From NCBI GenBank assembly GCA_038380435.1, contig JAWZYU010000034.1, forward strand, positions 42,408,901 through 42,472,900: 64,000 nt of DNA, given 5' to 3'. Position 1 is the first letter of the stretch. Every line of letters starts with the position of its first letter. Under the pieces are notes generated by a model. The model saw only the letters and a list, made by a program, of their open reading frames with translations, was not told where the DNA came from and did not search any database. Source of the stretch: Ryuthela nishihirai. Its lineage: Eukaryota; Arthropoda; Arachnida; Araneae; Heptathelidae. A program made the position numbers and the translations under genes. Below, in pieces: positions 1 through 10,829 of the stretch.

Positions 1-1243
1 GTCGGATAGGACGTTAAGCCGTGGCCCCGTGTGCGAGAGAGCCATACCCTGTACACGTTAAAGAACACGCTGGATGGTCTTGACGGGAGGCTACCATCTG
101 TCCCCCAACAGCTGTTCCAGTGGGTCCCCTCCTCCAACCTTCTCTGAGCCTTAGGGGTCCATGTGACCTGGCCATTTAGCCCATGGTGTGCAAAAAAGTG
201 CCGCTCAGAGGTGAAACAACCCAACGTTAAAGAACACTCTGGATGGCCTTGACGGGAGGCTACCATCTGTCCCCCAACAGCTGTTCCAGTGGGTCCCCTC
301 CTCCAACCTTCTCTGAGCCTTCGGAGTCCATGTGACCTGGCCATTTAGCCCATGGTGTGCAAAAAAGTGCCGCTCAGAGGTAAAACAACCCAACGTTAAA
401 GAACACTCTGAATGGCCTTGATGGGATGCTACCATCTTTCTCCCAACAGCTGTTCCAGTGGGTCCCTTCCTCCAACCTTCTCTGAGCCTTCGGGGTCCAT
501 GTGACCTGGCCATTTAGCCCATGGTGTGCAAAAAAGTGCCGCTCAGGGGTAAAACAACCCAACGTTAAAGAACACGCTGGTTGGCCTTGACGGGAGGGCT
601 ACCATCTGTCTCCCAACAACTGTTCCAGTGGGTCCCCTCCCCCAACCTTCTCTGAGCCTTCGGGGTCCATGTGACCTGGCCATTTAGCCCATGGTGTGCA
701 AAAAAGTGCCGCTCAGAGGTAAAACAACCCAACGTTAAAGAACACTCTGGATGGCCTTGACGGGAGGCTACCATCTGTCTCCCAACAGCTGTTCCAGTGG
801 GTCCCCTCCTCCAACCTTCTCTGAGATTTCGGGGTCCATGTGACCTGGCCATTTAGCCCATGGTGTGCAAAAAAGTGCCGCTCAGAGGTAAAACAACCCA
901 ACGTTAAAGAACACTCTGGATGGCCTTGACGGGAGGCTACCATCTGTCTCCCAACAGCTGTTCCAGTGGGTCCCCTCCCCCAACCTTCTCTGAGCCTTCG
1001 AGGTCCATGTGACCTGGGTATTTAGCCCATGGTGTGCAAAAAAAGTGCCGCTCAGAGGTAAAACAACCCAACGTTAAAGAACACTCTGGATGGCCTTGAC
1101 GGGAGGCTACCATCTGTCTCCCAACAGCTGTTCCAGTGGGTCCCCTCCTCCAACCTTCTCTGAGCCTTCGGGGTCCATGTGACCTGGCCATTTAGCCCAT
1201 GGTGTGCAATAAAGTGCCGCTCAGATGTAAAACAACCCAACCC
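1..1243 (+). mobile_element. SINE with 7-fold amplified 169-bp tail, cut by window edge
   Basis: The window opens inside the SINE body (the GGACGTTAAGCCGTGG stretch), so the tRNA-like head lies outside. Seven tail units follow, each starting at a GTTAAAGAACAC motif (about 57, 224, 394, 566, 736, 904 and 1073), and the last ends in AAAACAACCCAACCC. Spacing is about 169 bp. Reading frames of 62-102 residues on the minus strand simply follow the repeat. The family is described at 53765-54147. Confidence 0.9.
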
Positions 1244-1601
1244 ACATTTATAGGCGATGTTTTCCTACCTTTCATTTTTCAATTTCAACTCAGGCTGTTA
1301 CACACTTTCTCTCAACGAGCGACACAGCTTTACCCGCAAATGTACTTTACTCAGCTGGCATCTCCTCCTCTCCAAGCCAGAGTCCTTTTCGGGTATGCAG
1401 ACAGGTTTTGAAATCACATGGACAGGCGGCATGTCTTTGAGAAGGTGAAATCTCTTCTACACGTATGGGAGTCACGGCACAGACCATAAGAAACAGGAGG
1501 GGGAGAGAAAACTCTTATTCAAATTCGAGAAATACTGCTCTCACTATTCTTAAATAAAAGGAGAGCATCAAAAACGGAAATGCATTCCCCGGCAATGCCT
1601 T
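1244..1601. other. Single-copy spacer, nothing recognised
   Basis: There is no repeat, RNA gene or convincing coding frame here. Two short overlapping frames (63 and 70 residues) begin in the SINE tail upstream and have no recognisable domain. Confidence 0.5.
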
Positions 1602-1921
1602 CGAGATCTCTCTCAATTCACGACCTTATGTAGTGGACAATTTACACTGGTTCGAGGCCACCGGGACAGTACTTCGCGGAGCTAGTCGATATTATCAGAT
1701 TCTGAACGATTTTTGGATTTCTTTCTCTCATTTTCGAGTGGTTGGGTTGGGTTGTTTAACCTCTGAGCGGCACTTTTTTGCACACCATGGGCTAAATGGC
1801 TAGGTCACATGGACCCCGAAGGCTCAGAGAAGGTTGGGGGAGGTGACCCACTGGAACAGCTGTTGGGAGACCGATGGTAGCCTCCCGTCAAGGCCATCCA
1901 GGGTGTTCTTTAACGTTGGGT
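1602..1921 (+). repeat. 320-bp segmental duplication, copy 1 (other copy 13992-14311)
   Basis: The sequence from CGAGATCTCTCTCAATTC through about 140 bp of otherwise unique DNA, and on into the 3' end of a minus-strand SINE, recurs essentially unchanged at 13992-14311 (constant offset 12,390). The SINE/flank junction is shared. The block was therefore copied after the SINE inserted, and these are not two independent insertions. Confidence 0.9.
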
Positions 1922-4712
1922 TGTTTTACCTCTGAGCGGCACTTTTTTGCACACCATGGGCTAAATGGCCAGGTCACATGGACCCCTAAGGGTCAGAGAA
2001 GGTTGGGGGAGGGGACCCACTGGAACAGCAGTTGGGAGACAGATGGTAGCCTCCCGTCAAGGCCATCCAGAGTGTTCTTTAACGTTGGGTTGTTTTACCA
2101 CTGAGAGTCACTTTTTTGCACACCATTAGCTAAATGGCCAGGTCACATGGACCTCGAAGGCTCAGAGAAGGTTGGGGGAGGGGACCCACTGGAACAGCTG
2201 TTGGGAGACAGATGGTAGCCTCCCGTCAAGGCCATCCAGCGTGTTCTTTAACGTTGGGTTGTTTTACCTCTGAGCGGCACTTTTTTGCACACCATGGGCT
2301 AAATGGCCAGGTCACATGGACCCCGAAGGCTCAGAGAAGGTTGGGGGAGGGGACCCACTGGAACAGCTGTTGGGAGACAGATGGTAGCCTCCCGTCAAGG
2401 CCATCCAGAGTGTTCTTTAACGTTGGGTTGTTTTACCTCTGAGAGTCACTTTTTTGCACACCATGGGCTAAATGGCCAGGTCACATGGACCTCGAAGGCT
2501 CCGAGAAGGTTGGGGGAGGGGACCCACTGGAACAGCTGTTGGGAGACAGATGGTAGCCTCCCGTCAAGGCCATCCAGGGTGTTCTTTAACGTTGGGTTGT
2601 TTTACCTCTGAGCGGCACTTTTTTGCACACCATGGGCTAAATGGCCAGGTCACATGGACCCCTAAGGGTCAGAGAAGGTTGGGGGAGGGGACCCACTGGA
2701 ACAGCAGTTGGGAGACAGATGGTAGCCTCCCGTCAAGGCCATCCAGAGTGTTCTTTAACGTTGGGTTGTTTTACCACTGAGAGTCACTTTTTTGCACACC
2801 ATTAGCTAAATGGCCAGGTCACATGGACCTCGAAGGCTCAGAGAAGGTTGGGGGAGGGGACCCACTGGAACAGCTGTTGGGAGACAGATGGTAGCCTCCC
2901 GTCAAGGCCATCCAGCGTGTTCTTTAACGTTGGGTTGTTTTACCTCTGAGCGGCACTTTTTTGCACACCATGGGCTAAATGGCCAGGTCACATGGACCCC
3001 GAAGGCTCAGAGAAGGTTGGGGGAGGGGACCCACTGGAACAGCTGTTGGGAGACAGATGGTAGCCTCCCGTCAAGGCCATCCAGAGTGTTCTTTAACGTT
3101 GGGTTGTTTTACCTCTGAGAGTCACTTTTTTGCACACCATGGGCTAAATGGCCAGGTCACATGGACCTCGAAGGCTCCGAGAAGGTTGGGGGAGGGGACC
3201 CACTGGAACAGCTGTTGGGAGACAGATGGTAGCCTCCCGTCAAGGCCATCCAGCGTGTTCTTTAACGTTGGGTTGTTTTACCTCTGAGCGGCACTTTTTT
3301 GCACACCATGGGCTAAATGGCCAGGTCACATGGACCCCGAAGGCTCAGAGAAGGTTGGAGGAGGGGACCCACTGGAACAGCTGTTGGGAGACAGATGGTA
3401 GCCTCCCGTCAAGGCCATCCAGAGTGTTCTTTACCGTTGGGTTGTTTTACTTCTGAGAGTCACTTTTTTGCACACCATGGGCTAAATGGCCAGGTCACAT
3501 GGACCTCGAAGGCTCAGAGAAGGTTGGGGGAGGGGACCCACTGGAACAGCTGTTGGGAGACAGATGGTAGCCTCCCGTCAAGGCCATCCAGCGTGTTCTT
3601 TAACGTTGGGTTGTTTTACCTCTGAGCGGCACTTTTTTGCACACCATGGGCTAAATGGCCAGGTCACATGGACCCCGAAGGCTCAGAGAAGGTTGGAGGA
3701 GGGGACCCACTGGAACAGCTGTTGGGAGACAGATGGTAGCCTCCCGTCAAGGCCATCCAGCGTGTTCTTTAACGTTGGGTTGTTTTACCTCTGAGCGGCA
3801 CTTTTTTGCACACCATGGGCTAAATGGCCAGGTCACATGGACCCCGAAGGCTCAGAGAAGGTTGGAGGAGGGGACCCACTGGAACAGCTGTTGGGAGACA
3901 GATGGTAGCCTCCCGTCAAGGCCATCCAGAGTGTTCTTTAACGTTGGGTTGTTTTACCTCTGAGAGTCACTTTTTTGCACACCATGGGCTAAATGGCCAG
4001 GTCACATGGACCTCGAAGGCTCAGAGAAGGTTGGGGGAGGGGACCCACTGGAACAGCTGTTGGGAGACAGATGGTAGCCTCCCGTCAAGGCCATCCAGCG
4101 TGTTCTTTAACGTTGGGTTGTTTTACCTCTGAGCGGCACTTTTTTGCACACCATGGGCTAAATGGCCAGGTCACATGGACCACGAAGGCTCAGAGAAGGT
4201 TGGAGGAGGGGACCCACTGGAACAGCTGTTGGGAGACAGATGGTAGCCTCCCGTCAAGGCCATCCAGAGTGTTCTTTAACGTTGGGTTGTTTTACCTCTG
4301 AGAGTCACTTTTTTCACACCATGGGCTAAATGGCCAGGTCACATGGACCTCGAAGGCTCAGAGAAGGTTGGGGGAGGGGACCCACTGGAACAACTGTTGG
4401 GAGACAGATGGTAGCCTCCCGTCAAGGCCATCCAGCGTGTTCTTTAACGTTGGGTTGTTTTACCTCTGAGCGGCACTTTTTTGCACACCATGGGCTAAAT
4501 GGCCAGGTCACATGGACCCCGAAGGCTCAGAGAAGGTTGGGGGAGGGGACCCACTGGAACAGCTGTTGGGAGACAGAGGGTAGCCTCCCGTCAAGGCCAT
4601 CCAGCGTGTTCTTTAACGTGTACAGGGTATGGCTCTCCCGCACACGCGGCCACGGCTTAACGTCCCATCCGACTGACGGCGGCCTTTTCAAGCCCATCGG
4701 TGTCCCCTACTG
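1742..4712 (-). mobile_element. SINE (minus) with 17-unit tail array, head missing
   Basis: Seventeen 169-bp tail units run from about 1746 (each starting GTTGGGTTGTTTTACC). SINE body then follows (4617-4710: GTACAGGGTATGGCTCTCCC through CATCGGTGTCCCCTACTG). The element stops there without its tRNA head, abutting the LINE fragment. Two unit classes tend to alternate: one has GAGCGGCAC and CCCCGAAGG, the other has GAGAGTCAC and CCTCGAAGG. A 4-unit (676-bp) block is duplicated. The markers CCCCTAAGGG (1984/2660) and CACCATTAGC (2122/2798) are each exactly 676 bp apart. Confidence 0.93.
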
Positions 4713-5198
4713 CAGATTACAGGAAGGCTTGGATAAGATAGAGCAATGATATAGTAAATGGAACATTGCAATTCACGTTGAGAAAAGTGCTCCAGTGTTA
4801 TTTACCACCAAAAGAGTCACTAACCCCCAGACTCTCAACTTTTTCGATACAACACTTTACTGGCAGAAAACTGTGTCTGGGCGTTACCTTGCATAGCAAG
4901 CTCAGGTGGGACAAGCACGTTGAAAATGTTCTGCAAAAAGCAGACATGATTCAATGCCAACTTGGCCCTTTGATGGGGAGGAATTCTATCCTCTCCATTG
5001 ATCATAAGTTACTACTTTATTACCCTACAGTTCTTAGACCCGTTATAACACATGCATCCCCCATATGGGCTAACACGACAAAGGCAAATATTGAGAAACT
5101 CCAGATCTTTCAAAATAAAATCTTGAGACAGGCCGTAAATGCCCCATGGTTTGTGACAAACAGACAAATACATGGGGATTTAGGCGTCCAACATATTT
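4713..5198 (+). pseudogene. Jockey-type LINE ORF2 fragment, 5' part (C-terminal reverse transcriptase/thumb)
   Basis: Conceptual translation gives the familiar C-terminal region of Jockey-superfamily non-LTR reverse transcriptases: a GLDKIEQ segment, a FTTKR segment, then LGVTL-SKL-W, LLLYY--VLRPVITHASPIW, IEKLQIFQNKILR and the APWFV-N--IH-DLGV block. It is broken. A TGA at 4747-4749 sits where a tryptophan codon is expected. The frame changes near 4878, consistent with a small deletion just before LCLGVTL. The reading frame is then interrupted by the SINE at 5209 and resumes at about 6606. There is no catalytic YxDD region or endonuclease domain, so this is a dead 3' remnant. Clade assignment is from recognition, not alignment. 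Confidence 0.85.
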
Positions 5199-5208
5199 AC
5201 ACCCATAT
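5199..5208. repeat. Target-site duplication of the SINE in the LINE (left; right copy 6604-6613)
   Basis: ACACCCATAT on the left matches ACACCCACAT on the right at 9 of 10 bases. It marks exact SINE boundaries inside the LINE reading frame. Confidence 0.7.
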
Positions 5209-6603
5209 GGGGCGGGGGTGGCTCAGTAGGTAGCGCGCCAGGCTCGTAATCTGTAGTTCCCAGGTTCGAGTCCCAACTGGGTCAGCGTTCAGATTTATCT
5301 CCGCAAAATTCCCCACCCTGCCCACGGTCAGTAGGGGACACCGATGGACTTGGAAAGGACGCCGTCCGTCGGATGGGACGTTAATCCGTGGCCCCGTGTG
5401 CGGGAGAGCCATACCCTGTGCACGTTAAAGAACACGCTGGATGGCCTTGACGGCAGACTACCATCTGTCTCCCAACAGCTGTTCCAGTGGGTCCCCAACT
5501 TTCTGTGAGCTTTCGGGGTCCATATGATCTGGCCATTTAGACCATGGTGTGCAAAAAAGTGCCGCTCAGAGGTAAAACAACCCAACTTTAAAGAACACGC
5601 TGGATGGCCTTGACGGGAGGCTACCATCTGTCTCCCAACAGCTGTTCCAGTGGGTCCCCTCCCCCAACCTTCTCTGAGACTTCGGGGTCCATGTGACCTG
5701 GCCATTTAGCCAATGGTGTGCAAAAAAGGGCGCTCAGAGGTAAAACAACCCAACATTAAAGAACACGCTGGATGGCCTTGACGGGAGGCTACCATCTGTC
5801 TCCCAACAACTGTTCCAGTGGGTCCCCTCCCGCAACCTTCTCTGAGCCTTCGGGGTCCATGTGACCTGGCTATTTAGCCCATGGTGTGCAAAAAAGTGCC
5901 GCTCAGAGGTAAAACAACCCAACGTTAAAGAACATACTGGATGGCCTTGACGGAAGGCTACCATCTGTCTCCCAACAGCTGTTCCAGTAGGTCCAGCCCC
6001 CAACCTTCTCTGAGCCTTCATGGTCCTTGTGACCTGGACATTTAGCCCATGGTGTGCAAAAAAAAGTGCCGGTCAGAGGTAAAACAACCCAACGTTAAAG
6101 AACACGATGGATGGCCTTGACGGGAGGCTACCATCTGTCTCCCAACAACTGTTCCAGTGGGTCCCCTCCCCCAACCTTCTCTGAGACTTCGGGGTCCATG
6201 TGACCTGGCCATTTAGCTCATGGTGTGCAAAAAAGGGCTGCTCAGAGGTAAAACAACCCAACGTTAAAGAACACGCTGTATGGCCTTGACGGGAGGCTAC
6301 CATCTGTCTCCCAACAGCTGTTCCAGTAGGTCCCCTCCCCCAACCTTCTCCGAGACTTCGGGGTCCATGTGACCTGGCCATTTAGCCCATGGTGTGCAAA
6401 AAAGTGCCGCTCAAAGGTAAAACAACCCAACGTTAAAGAACATACTGGATGGCCTTGACGGGAGGCTACCATCTGTCTCCCAACAGCTGTTCCAGTAGGT
6501 CCCCTCCCCCAACCTTCTCCGAGCCTTCGGGGTCCATGTGACCTGGCCATTTAGCCCATGGTGTGCGAAAAAGTGCCGCTCAGAGGTGAAACAACCCAAC
6601 TCA
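5209..6603 (+). mobile_element. Complete SINE with 7-unit tail, inserted in Jockey ORF2
   Basis: The head has a GGTGGCTCAGTAGGTAGCG A box and a GGTTCGAGTCCC B box (5217-5275), followed by body and seven tail units ending in ACAACCCAACTCA. The first unit is shortened (a gap around 5498). Interruption of the LINE coding sequence and the flanking 10-bp duplication show it entered after the LINE fragment was in place. Confidence 0.92.
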
Positions 6604-6780
6604 ACACCCACATAAAGCAGATATCTAAGAAATTCTTAGAAGCTGTGGACACGAATCCTCACGATTACATTACTAACATTTTAAAGTATGATCATGATCC
6701 TATGCGCAGATTCAAGAGGACTAGACCATTGAATCTGCGCATAGGACGGTTTTCGATCAGGAACACTTTATGGTCTAGTA
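6604..6780 (+). pseudogene. Jockey-type LINE ORF2 fragment, 3' part
   Basis: Directly after the SINE, the frame continues the ORF2 C-terminus: HIKQISKKFLEAV, then NPHDYITNILKYD and the basic end RRFKRTRPLNL. This is the usual helix-plus-basic tail of Jockey-type proteins. It joins logically to the segment ending at 5198. The 3' boundary of the LINE is not clear. Confidence 0.72.
6699..6745. repeat. Perfect 17-bp inverted repeat, 13-nt loop
   Basis: CCTATGCGCAGATTCAA (6699-6715) and its exact reverse complement (6729-6745) flank a 13-base loop at the 3' end of the LINE coding remnant. It could be a structured 3' end or a fold-back copying error. Confidence 0.9.
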
Positions 6781-7038
6781 CCCTTATCTACCATATTTTT
6801 CATTGTTTTCCTGCCCCTTGGGGCTCACCTTTTTGTGATTTTTGTGTTGTCCTTTGCGACTCATGCCATTTACTGGATACCCTCATAATGGAGAAAGTTA
6901 TGGGATCTTATATACTGGTACTTCGAAAAATCATAATTATGCTACATACTCCCAAAAATATTTAATACTACTAATCTCACTTCTAATTTTTCTCTTTAAT
7001 GAACTATTTAGCAGATAAAAAATTCTTTCCTTGGAAGA
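6781..7038. other. AT-rich spacer, nothing recognised
   Basis: This lies between the LINE remnant and the Polinton-like element. The open frame running through it is only a read-through of the LINE fragment. Confidence 0.4.
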
Positions 7039-7044
7039 GTTGTC
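7039..7044. repeat. 6-bp target-site duplication, left (GTTGTC)
   Basis: It is identical to 11501-11506. The duplicated hexamer directly abuts AG...CT termini. Confidence 0.88.
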
Positions 7045-7687
7045 AGTAGAGGGAAAGTGGGGGTTCTAACTCAGTGGCGGATCAATGTTAATCCTATGGG
7101 ATCCGCCACCCATGTGTTTCAAGGTGGCGGATCAATGTTAATCCTATGGGATCCGCCACCCATGTGTTTCAAGCTGGTGGCGGAGCACATTGGTCAGAAT
7201 TCTCATTGTTTTTAAGACTGAAGTCAGACAGTAGTGAATAAAATACCTTTCTCCAGTAATGTATTAATCTGAAATTATTCAGTTGCGGATAATCCACTCG
7301 TAATTTCCACCGACATCCATCTTGCTTTCCACAAATCCCGAAATTTTTTCGAGTCCACCATTTAGAAACCTGACGTCACCACAAACTCTCGTGATTTTGC
7401 CGGTCGTCCACCATCTTGGTTTCTACCCTCATCCGAAATTTCCAAGTCCAGACTCCACCATCTTGGTTCCTGACGACACCTATTAGAAGTTCTACTTTTA
7501 AAAATATTTTTACCCAATAGTATTTTTTTCTTTTTCTGCAGGACAATCTTTTAAATCAGTTTCTGCGGGATAGTATATTATTCAGTTAAATTGGAGGTAA
7601 TAATATATAACAGATGGTATGAATAACAACTCGATCATAATTTCCAGAGAAAACTATCTTGGTTTCTACCCTCATCCGAATTTTTTA
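7045..7687 (+). repeat. Left terminal inverted repeat
   Basis: It pairs with 10830-11500 in reverse complement. Landmarks shared by both arms include GGTTCTAACTCAGTGGCGG, the CATCTTGGTTTCTACCCTCA motif, TTCTGCAGGACAATC and TCAGTTAAATTGGAGG. Near the tip are two 50-bp tandem copies (from 7074 and 7124). Each contains an 11-bp inverted repeat, GGTGGCGGATC...GATCCGCCACC. Confidence 0.9.
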
Positions 7688-7749
7688 ACCATTTCAAAAT
7701 AAACATCGTAAACGGTTTTTAACATAGCCCTGTGTAAAGTGTGTGTGTG
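7687..7749. repeat. Internal inverted repeat, left arm (partner 9653-9715)
   Basis: About 63 bp starting AACCATTTCAAAATAAAC is found in reverse complement at 9653-9715 with about one mismatch, running into a (TG)n/(CA)n tract. It directly continues the left terminal repeat, but its partner lies about 1.1 kb inside the right one. The right half of the element has therefore been rearranged. Confidence 0.85.
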
Positions 7750-7923
7750 ACAGTAGCCAACAAGCTGGCCAGCTTGTTGCCGTGATGTGTCATTTCAGCA
7801 GATCAGGTGAACAGAGTCGAAGCGGGAGGGAATGGTTTTTTCAGGCTCTTAGTTTGCAAAGACACGTCGCTTCTTGTACGCTCTACGTGAGAACAACGGC
7901 ATAAGTACAAAGACCCGATCAGA

Positions 7924-7957
7924 CACCCACATAAAGCAGACCTGCTTTATGTGGGAT
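7924..7957. repeat. 14-bp inverted repeat with 2-nt spacer
   Basis: CCCACATAAAGCAG-AC-CTGCTTTATGTGGG. The left arm with its upstream bases (ACACCCACATAAAGCAGA) also occurs in the LINE remnant at 6604-6621. Confidence 0.8.
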
Positions 7958-8639
7958 AACATATATGTCAAAGCATAGTTAGGTGGATTTTTATGTTGCG
8001 CTGAAGCTTTCTCATTTCGCTGGATTAATCTAGGTATGTTGAGAGGGTACGTTCGAGTGAGACTTATGTATTATTTCTTTATAGTAGGTTATTGTATTTG
8101 ACTATTGTCCTCTATTAACATGCATTCGTGTTGGAACTATTTTTTTTTACATAAGCTGATACGTATGAGCATGCATAATCAAATAAAATGTACTGGAGAT
8201 GATAGAATACCTTCAAAATATGCTGGAATGCCTTCCACTTAGAAGAATTTTGAAAATATTCTTCCAACCACTGCAGTGTGTGCGTATTTACTGTTATTCC
8301 AAATTCACTGCATATAGTGTCTTTCTACCAACAATTGCAATGTGTGCGTATTTACAAATATTCTGCCATTCATTTTACTGTTTTTTCAAAGCAATTTTAA
8401 CAACCATTTCGTTGTTTTCTCAATTCTGAGGGGTCTTTTATGCATTCAATTTAATTAAATTGCCTAGTACATGTAGCAAAGGGCTCATAGTTCGATAGAG
8501 AAAGGGTACTAGACCGCTGTTAGGAGAGAAATCCTCCTGTCCAGGTCATTCAGTGTTTTTTTTTTGATGCTAAGAATGGTATTACAGATATGCGAAGAAT
8601 GTGATTCACAGATATGAGAAATAATGTATATTACTAGTA

Positions 8640-10100
8640 TATTGTTGCGATCTGCATTATACAGAGTTATGAATGTAAATTCCATTATGGAAAAATAGAA
8701 TTACTTTCACGGTACCATCTGTCATTAAAACATGCTTCCTAGCGAGACATGAAGGAAGTGTGAGATACAATGTAAACATTTCATACAGCTCGACGAGTAT
8801 AAATATTTTTAAACACAGCACGAGTGAATTCAGTCACCGACAAAAGCAAGGAATTCCCAATATGGGGTAATATTACAGACATTTTCACGGTCACCTACGT
8901 GGTGTCATCCGTCAATGAAACGTGGTTCCTCATGATGAGTGAGTTAAGCAGTAAAAAAAAAGTCCTCCTTCAGAGCAAGGAGTGTAATGCCCTATTCGGA
9001 ACTTAAAAAACATTTATTACTGTCTGTGAAACGTGGTAAAACTGGGAAGAGGTTAAAAATATATTGCTGGACTGTTTTCACAGAGTGGGGAAGTATTTCC
9101 AAATAAACAACGCTGATAATTATTATACAGAGCAAACAGTGTAAAACCCGTTGTATAACATATTCATTACTGCTATATTTAATTCTCAGATTATTGGCAA
9201 CCGTCAATAATACGTGGTCCGCAGGAGGGGTATGTAATGAAGAAAAAAAATCACTCTTAATGAAATATACCACTAATAATTATACAGAGGGAATAAGTGA
9301 ACTTGAAAAAAAATGTTTATTTTATGTTGCGTAAATGGTAGGACTGTTCTCAGATTGTTGAAATAATGCTTATGATACCGACGACCCTCAGTAAATCGTG
9401 GTTCTGTGAAAATGCAGAATGATAGGGAAAACATCAGCCACCGGCAAAATATGGGCTCGATAAATGGGACTTTTTTGAAAACAGTTATTTTTTCAAGCAA
9501 TGATTACTGTGATGTCTTCCTATGAAACGTGCTTGAGAATAAAAATGTGAGAGATATAAATTTATTGCTTGGTCTGTTGATGCAGAATGGGAAAAGTATA
9601 TTCATATACGCAGATAATAATTATTCAGAGTATGGAATACTCCCCCCCCACACACACACACACTTTACAGAGGGCTATGTTAAAAACCGTTTACGATGTT
9701 TATTTTGAAATGGTTTAGTATGAAAGTTAATGATTTTTAGGAGGAAATAAAAAAAAAACGATAGTGGCACCATTTGGTTCAAAGAATTATTTACTCAAAC
9801 TCTTGCATTAAATGAAGGAAATTATTAATCAGTAGCAAATAGCGTTCATCCGAGTTCAATCTCCACACACCCTTTAGCAATGAACCGATAAGACCACTGG
9901 GACGAGCATGCAAGATTAAAATATGTAGATATTTAAAAAGTACGAATTATTATACAGAGATGTGTGATTCCTCCGTTTGGAATAATATATATATATTTTT
10001 TTAAATACGTAAGGCCTTTAAGTTTGTAAAACCATCCGAGAGTAAAACGTGGTCACCTGTAGGTGTGAGGTACCGAACGTTTCTTGCGAAATACACGTTG
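8640..10100. repeat. Degenerate internal repeats of the Polinton-like element
   Basis: Two short motifs recur in order. An ATTATACAGAG-like motif lies near 8656, 9119, 9277, 9610 and 9950. An AAACGTGGT-like motif lies near 8919, 9030, 9207, 9393, 9525 and 10043. Spacing is irregular (roughly 110-520 bp), so this is an old, decayed tandem structure and not coding sequence. Confidence 0.55.
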
Positions 10101-10593
10101 CAAGACTTAGAATTATATGAATATGGGACTTTGTAATTGTTTGGTGGATTGCATCAGCCGTTCTGAGAAGGGTTGCCACCGAAAGTTTGGTCGGAGTTAT
10201 ATATTTTGAGGGTGGAAATTACGAGGTTAGCCGTGCGATGGGGATGGAAGAACTTTTTATAAGTGTTTAATAAAGAGGTTGCATATTAAAAAAGGGGGTA
10301 TCAGTTATGGATAAATGTTTAATTAATAAGGAATAAATACATGAAATATACAACTACCGCATTAAAGTATAGAAATATATGTGGGGTTGATTTACGAGGA
10401 TAATCACGAATTAAAAAGAAATAAAAATACGCTGGTTAACAAAATAAAAAAAAATATATATGTTAATAAAAATAAAAGAAATGTTAATAAAAATACATCA
10501 ATATAAAACTCGTGAAGGAAATAGAACCAACCGAGATTGTTTAATAAAGAACGCTTATCCCCACTTCAGACACATCTAAGCCACCCGCGTAAG

Positions 10594-10691
10594 TAACAAG
10601 TTGTAGCCGGGTTCGTTAGCGCGCAGATTAAGCTTCTGCCCCATAAGATAACGCGTTCAAAACTCGCCTGGGAAAGAGTTTTTTTTTTCAA
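10594..10691 (+). other. Degenerate tRNA-Leu(AAG)-like sequence with T-run
   Basis: TAGCCGGGTTCGTTAGCG resembles a D arm/A box. GCAGA-TTAAGCT-TCTGC forms a 5-bp anticodon stem with a 7-nt loop (anticodon AAG). GTTCAAAAC matches a B box, and a long T run follows at about 10680-10689 as a possible Pol III terminator. I cannot pair a good acceptor stem, so I call it a pseudo-tRNA or SINE head and not a functional tRNA. Confidence 0.4.
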
Positions 10692-10829
10692 ATATGGGTA
10701 CGTTCGTTAAACACTAGATGGCTCCATAATTAGGATGGAGAATTCTGAGACCATAAGAGTTGTTAACTACGAGATGAGTCACACGGCCCGTGTGACGTCA
10801 GGATTCAAAATGGTGGCTCTGGACTTAGA

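Noticed and set aside
5217..5290. Functional tRNA genes at the GGTGGCTCAGTCGGTAG...GGTTCGAGTCCC sequences
   Set aside because: The same head occurs at the 5' end of every complete SINE, it lacks a matching 3' acceptor strand, and it runs directly into the SINE body.
8199..9500. Genes inside the Polinton-like element
   Set aside because: The four short frames have no recognisable domain, overlap degenerate repeats and are rich in codons expected from AT-rich DNA.
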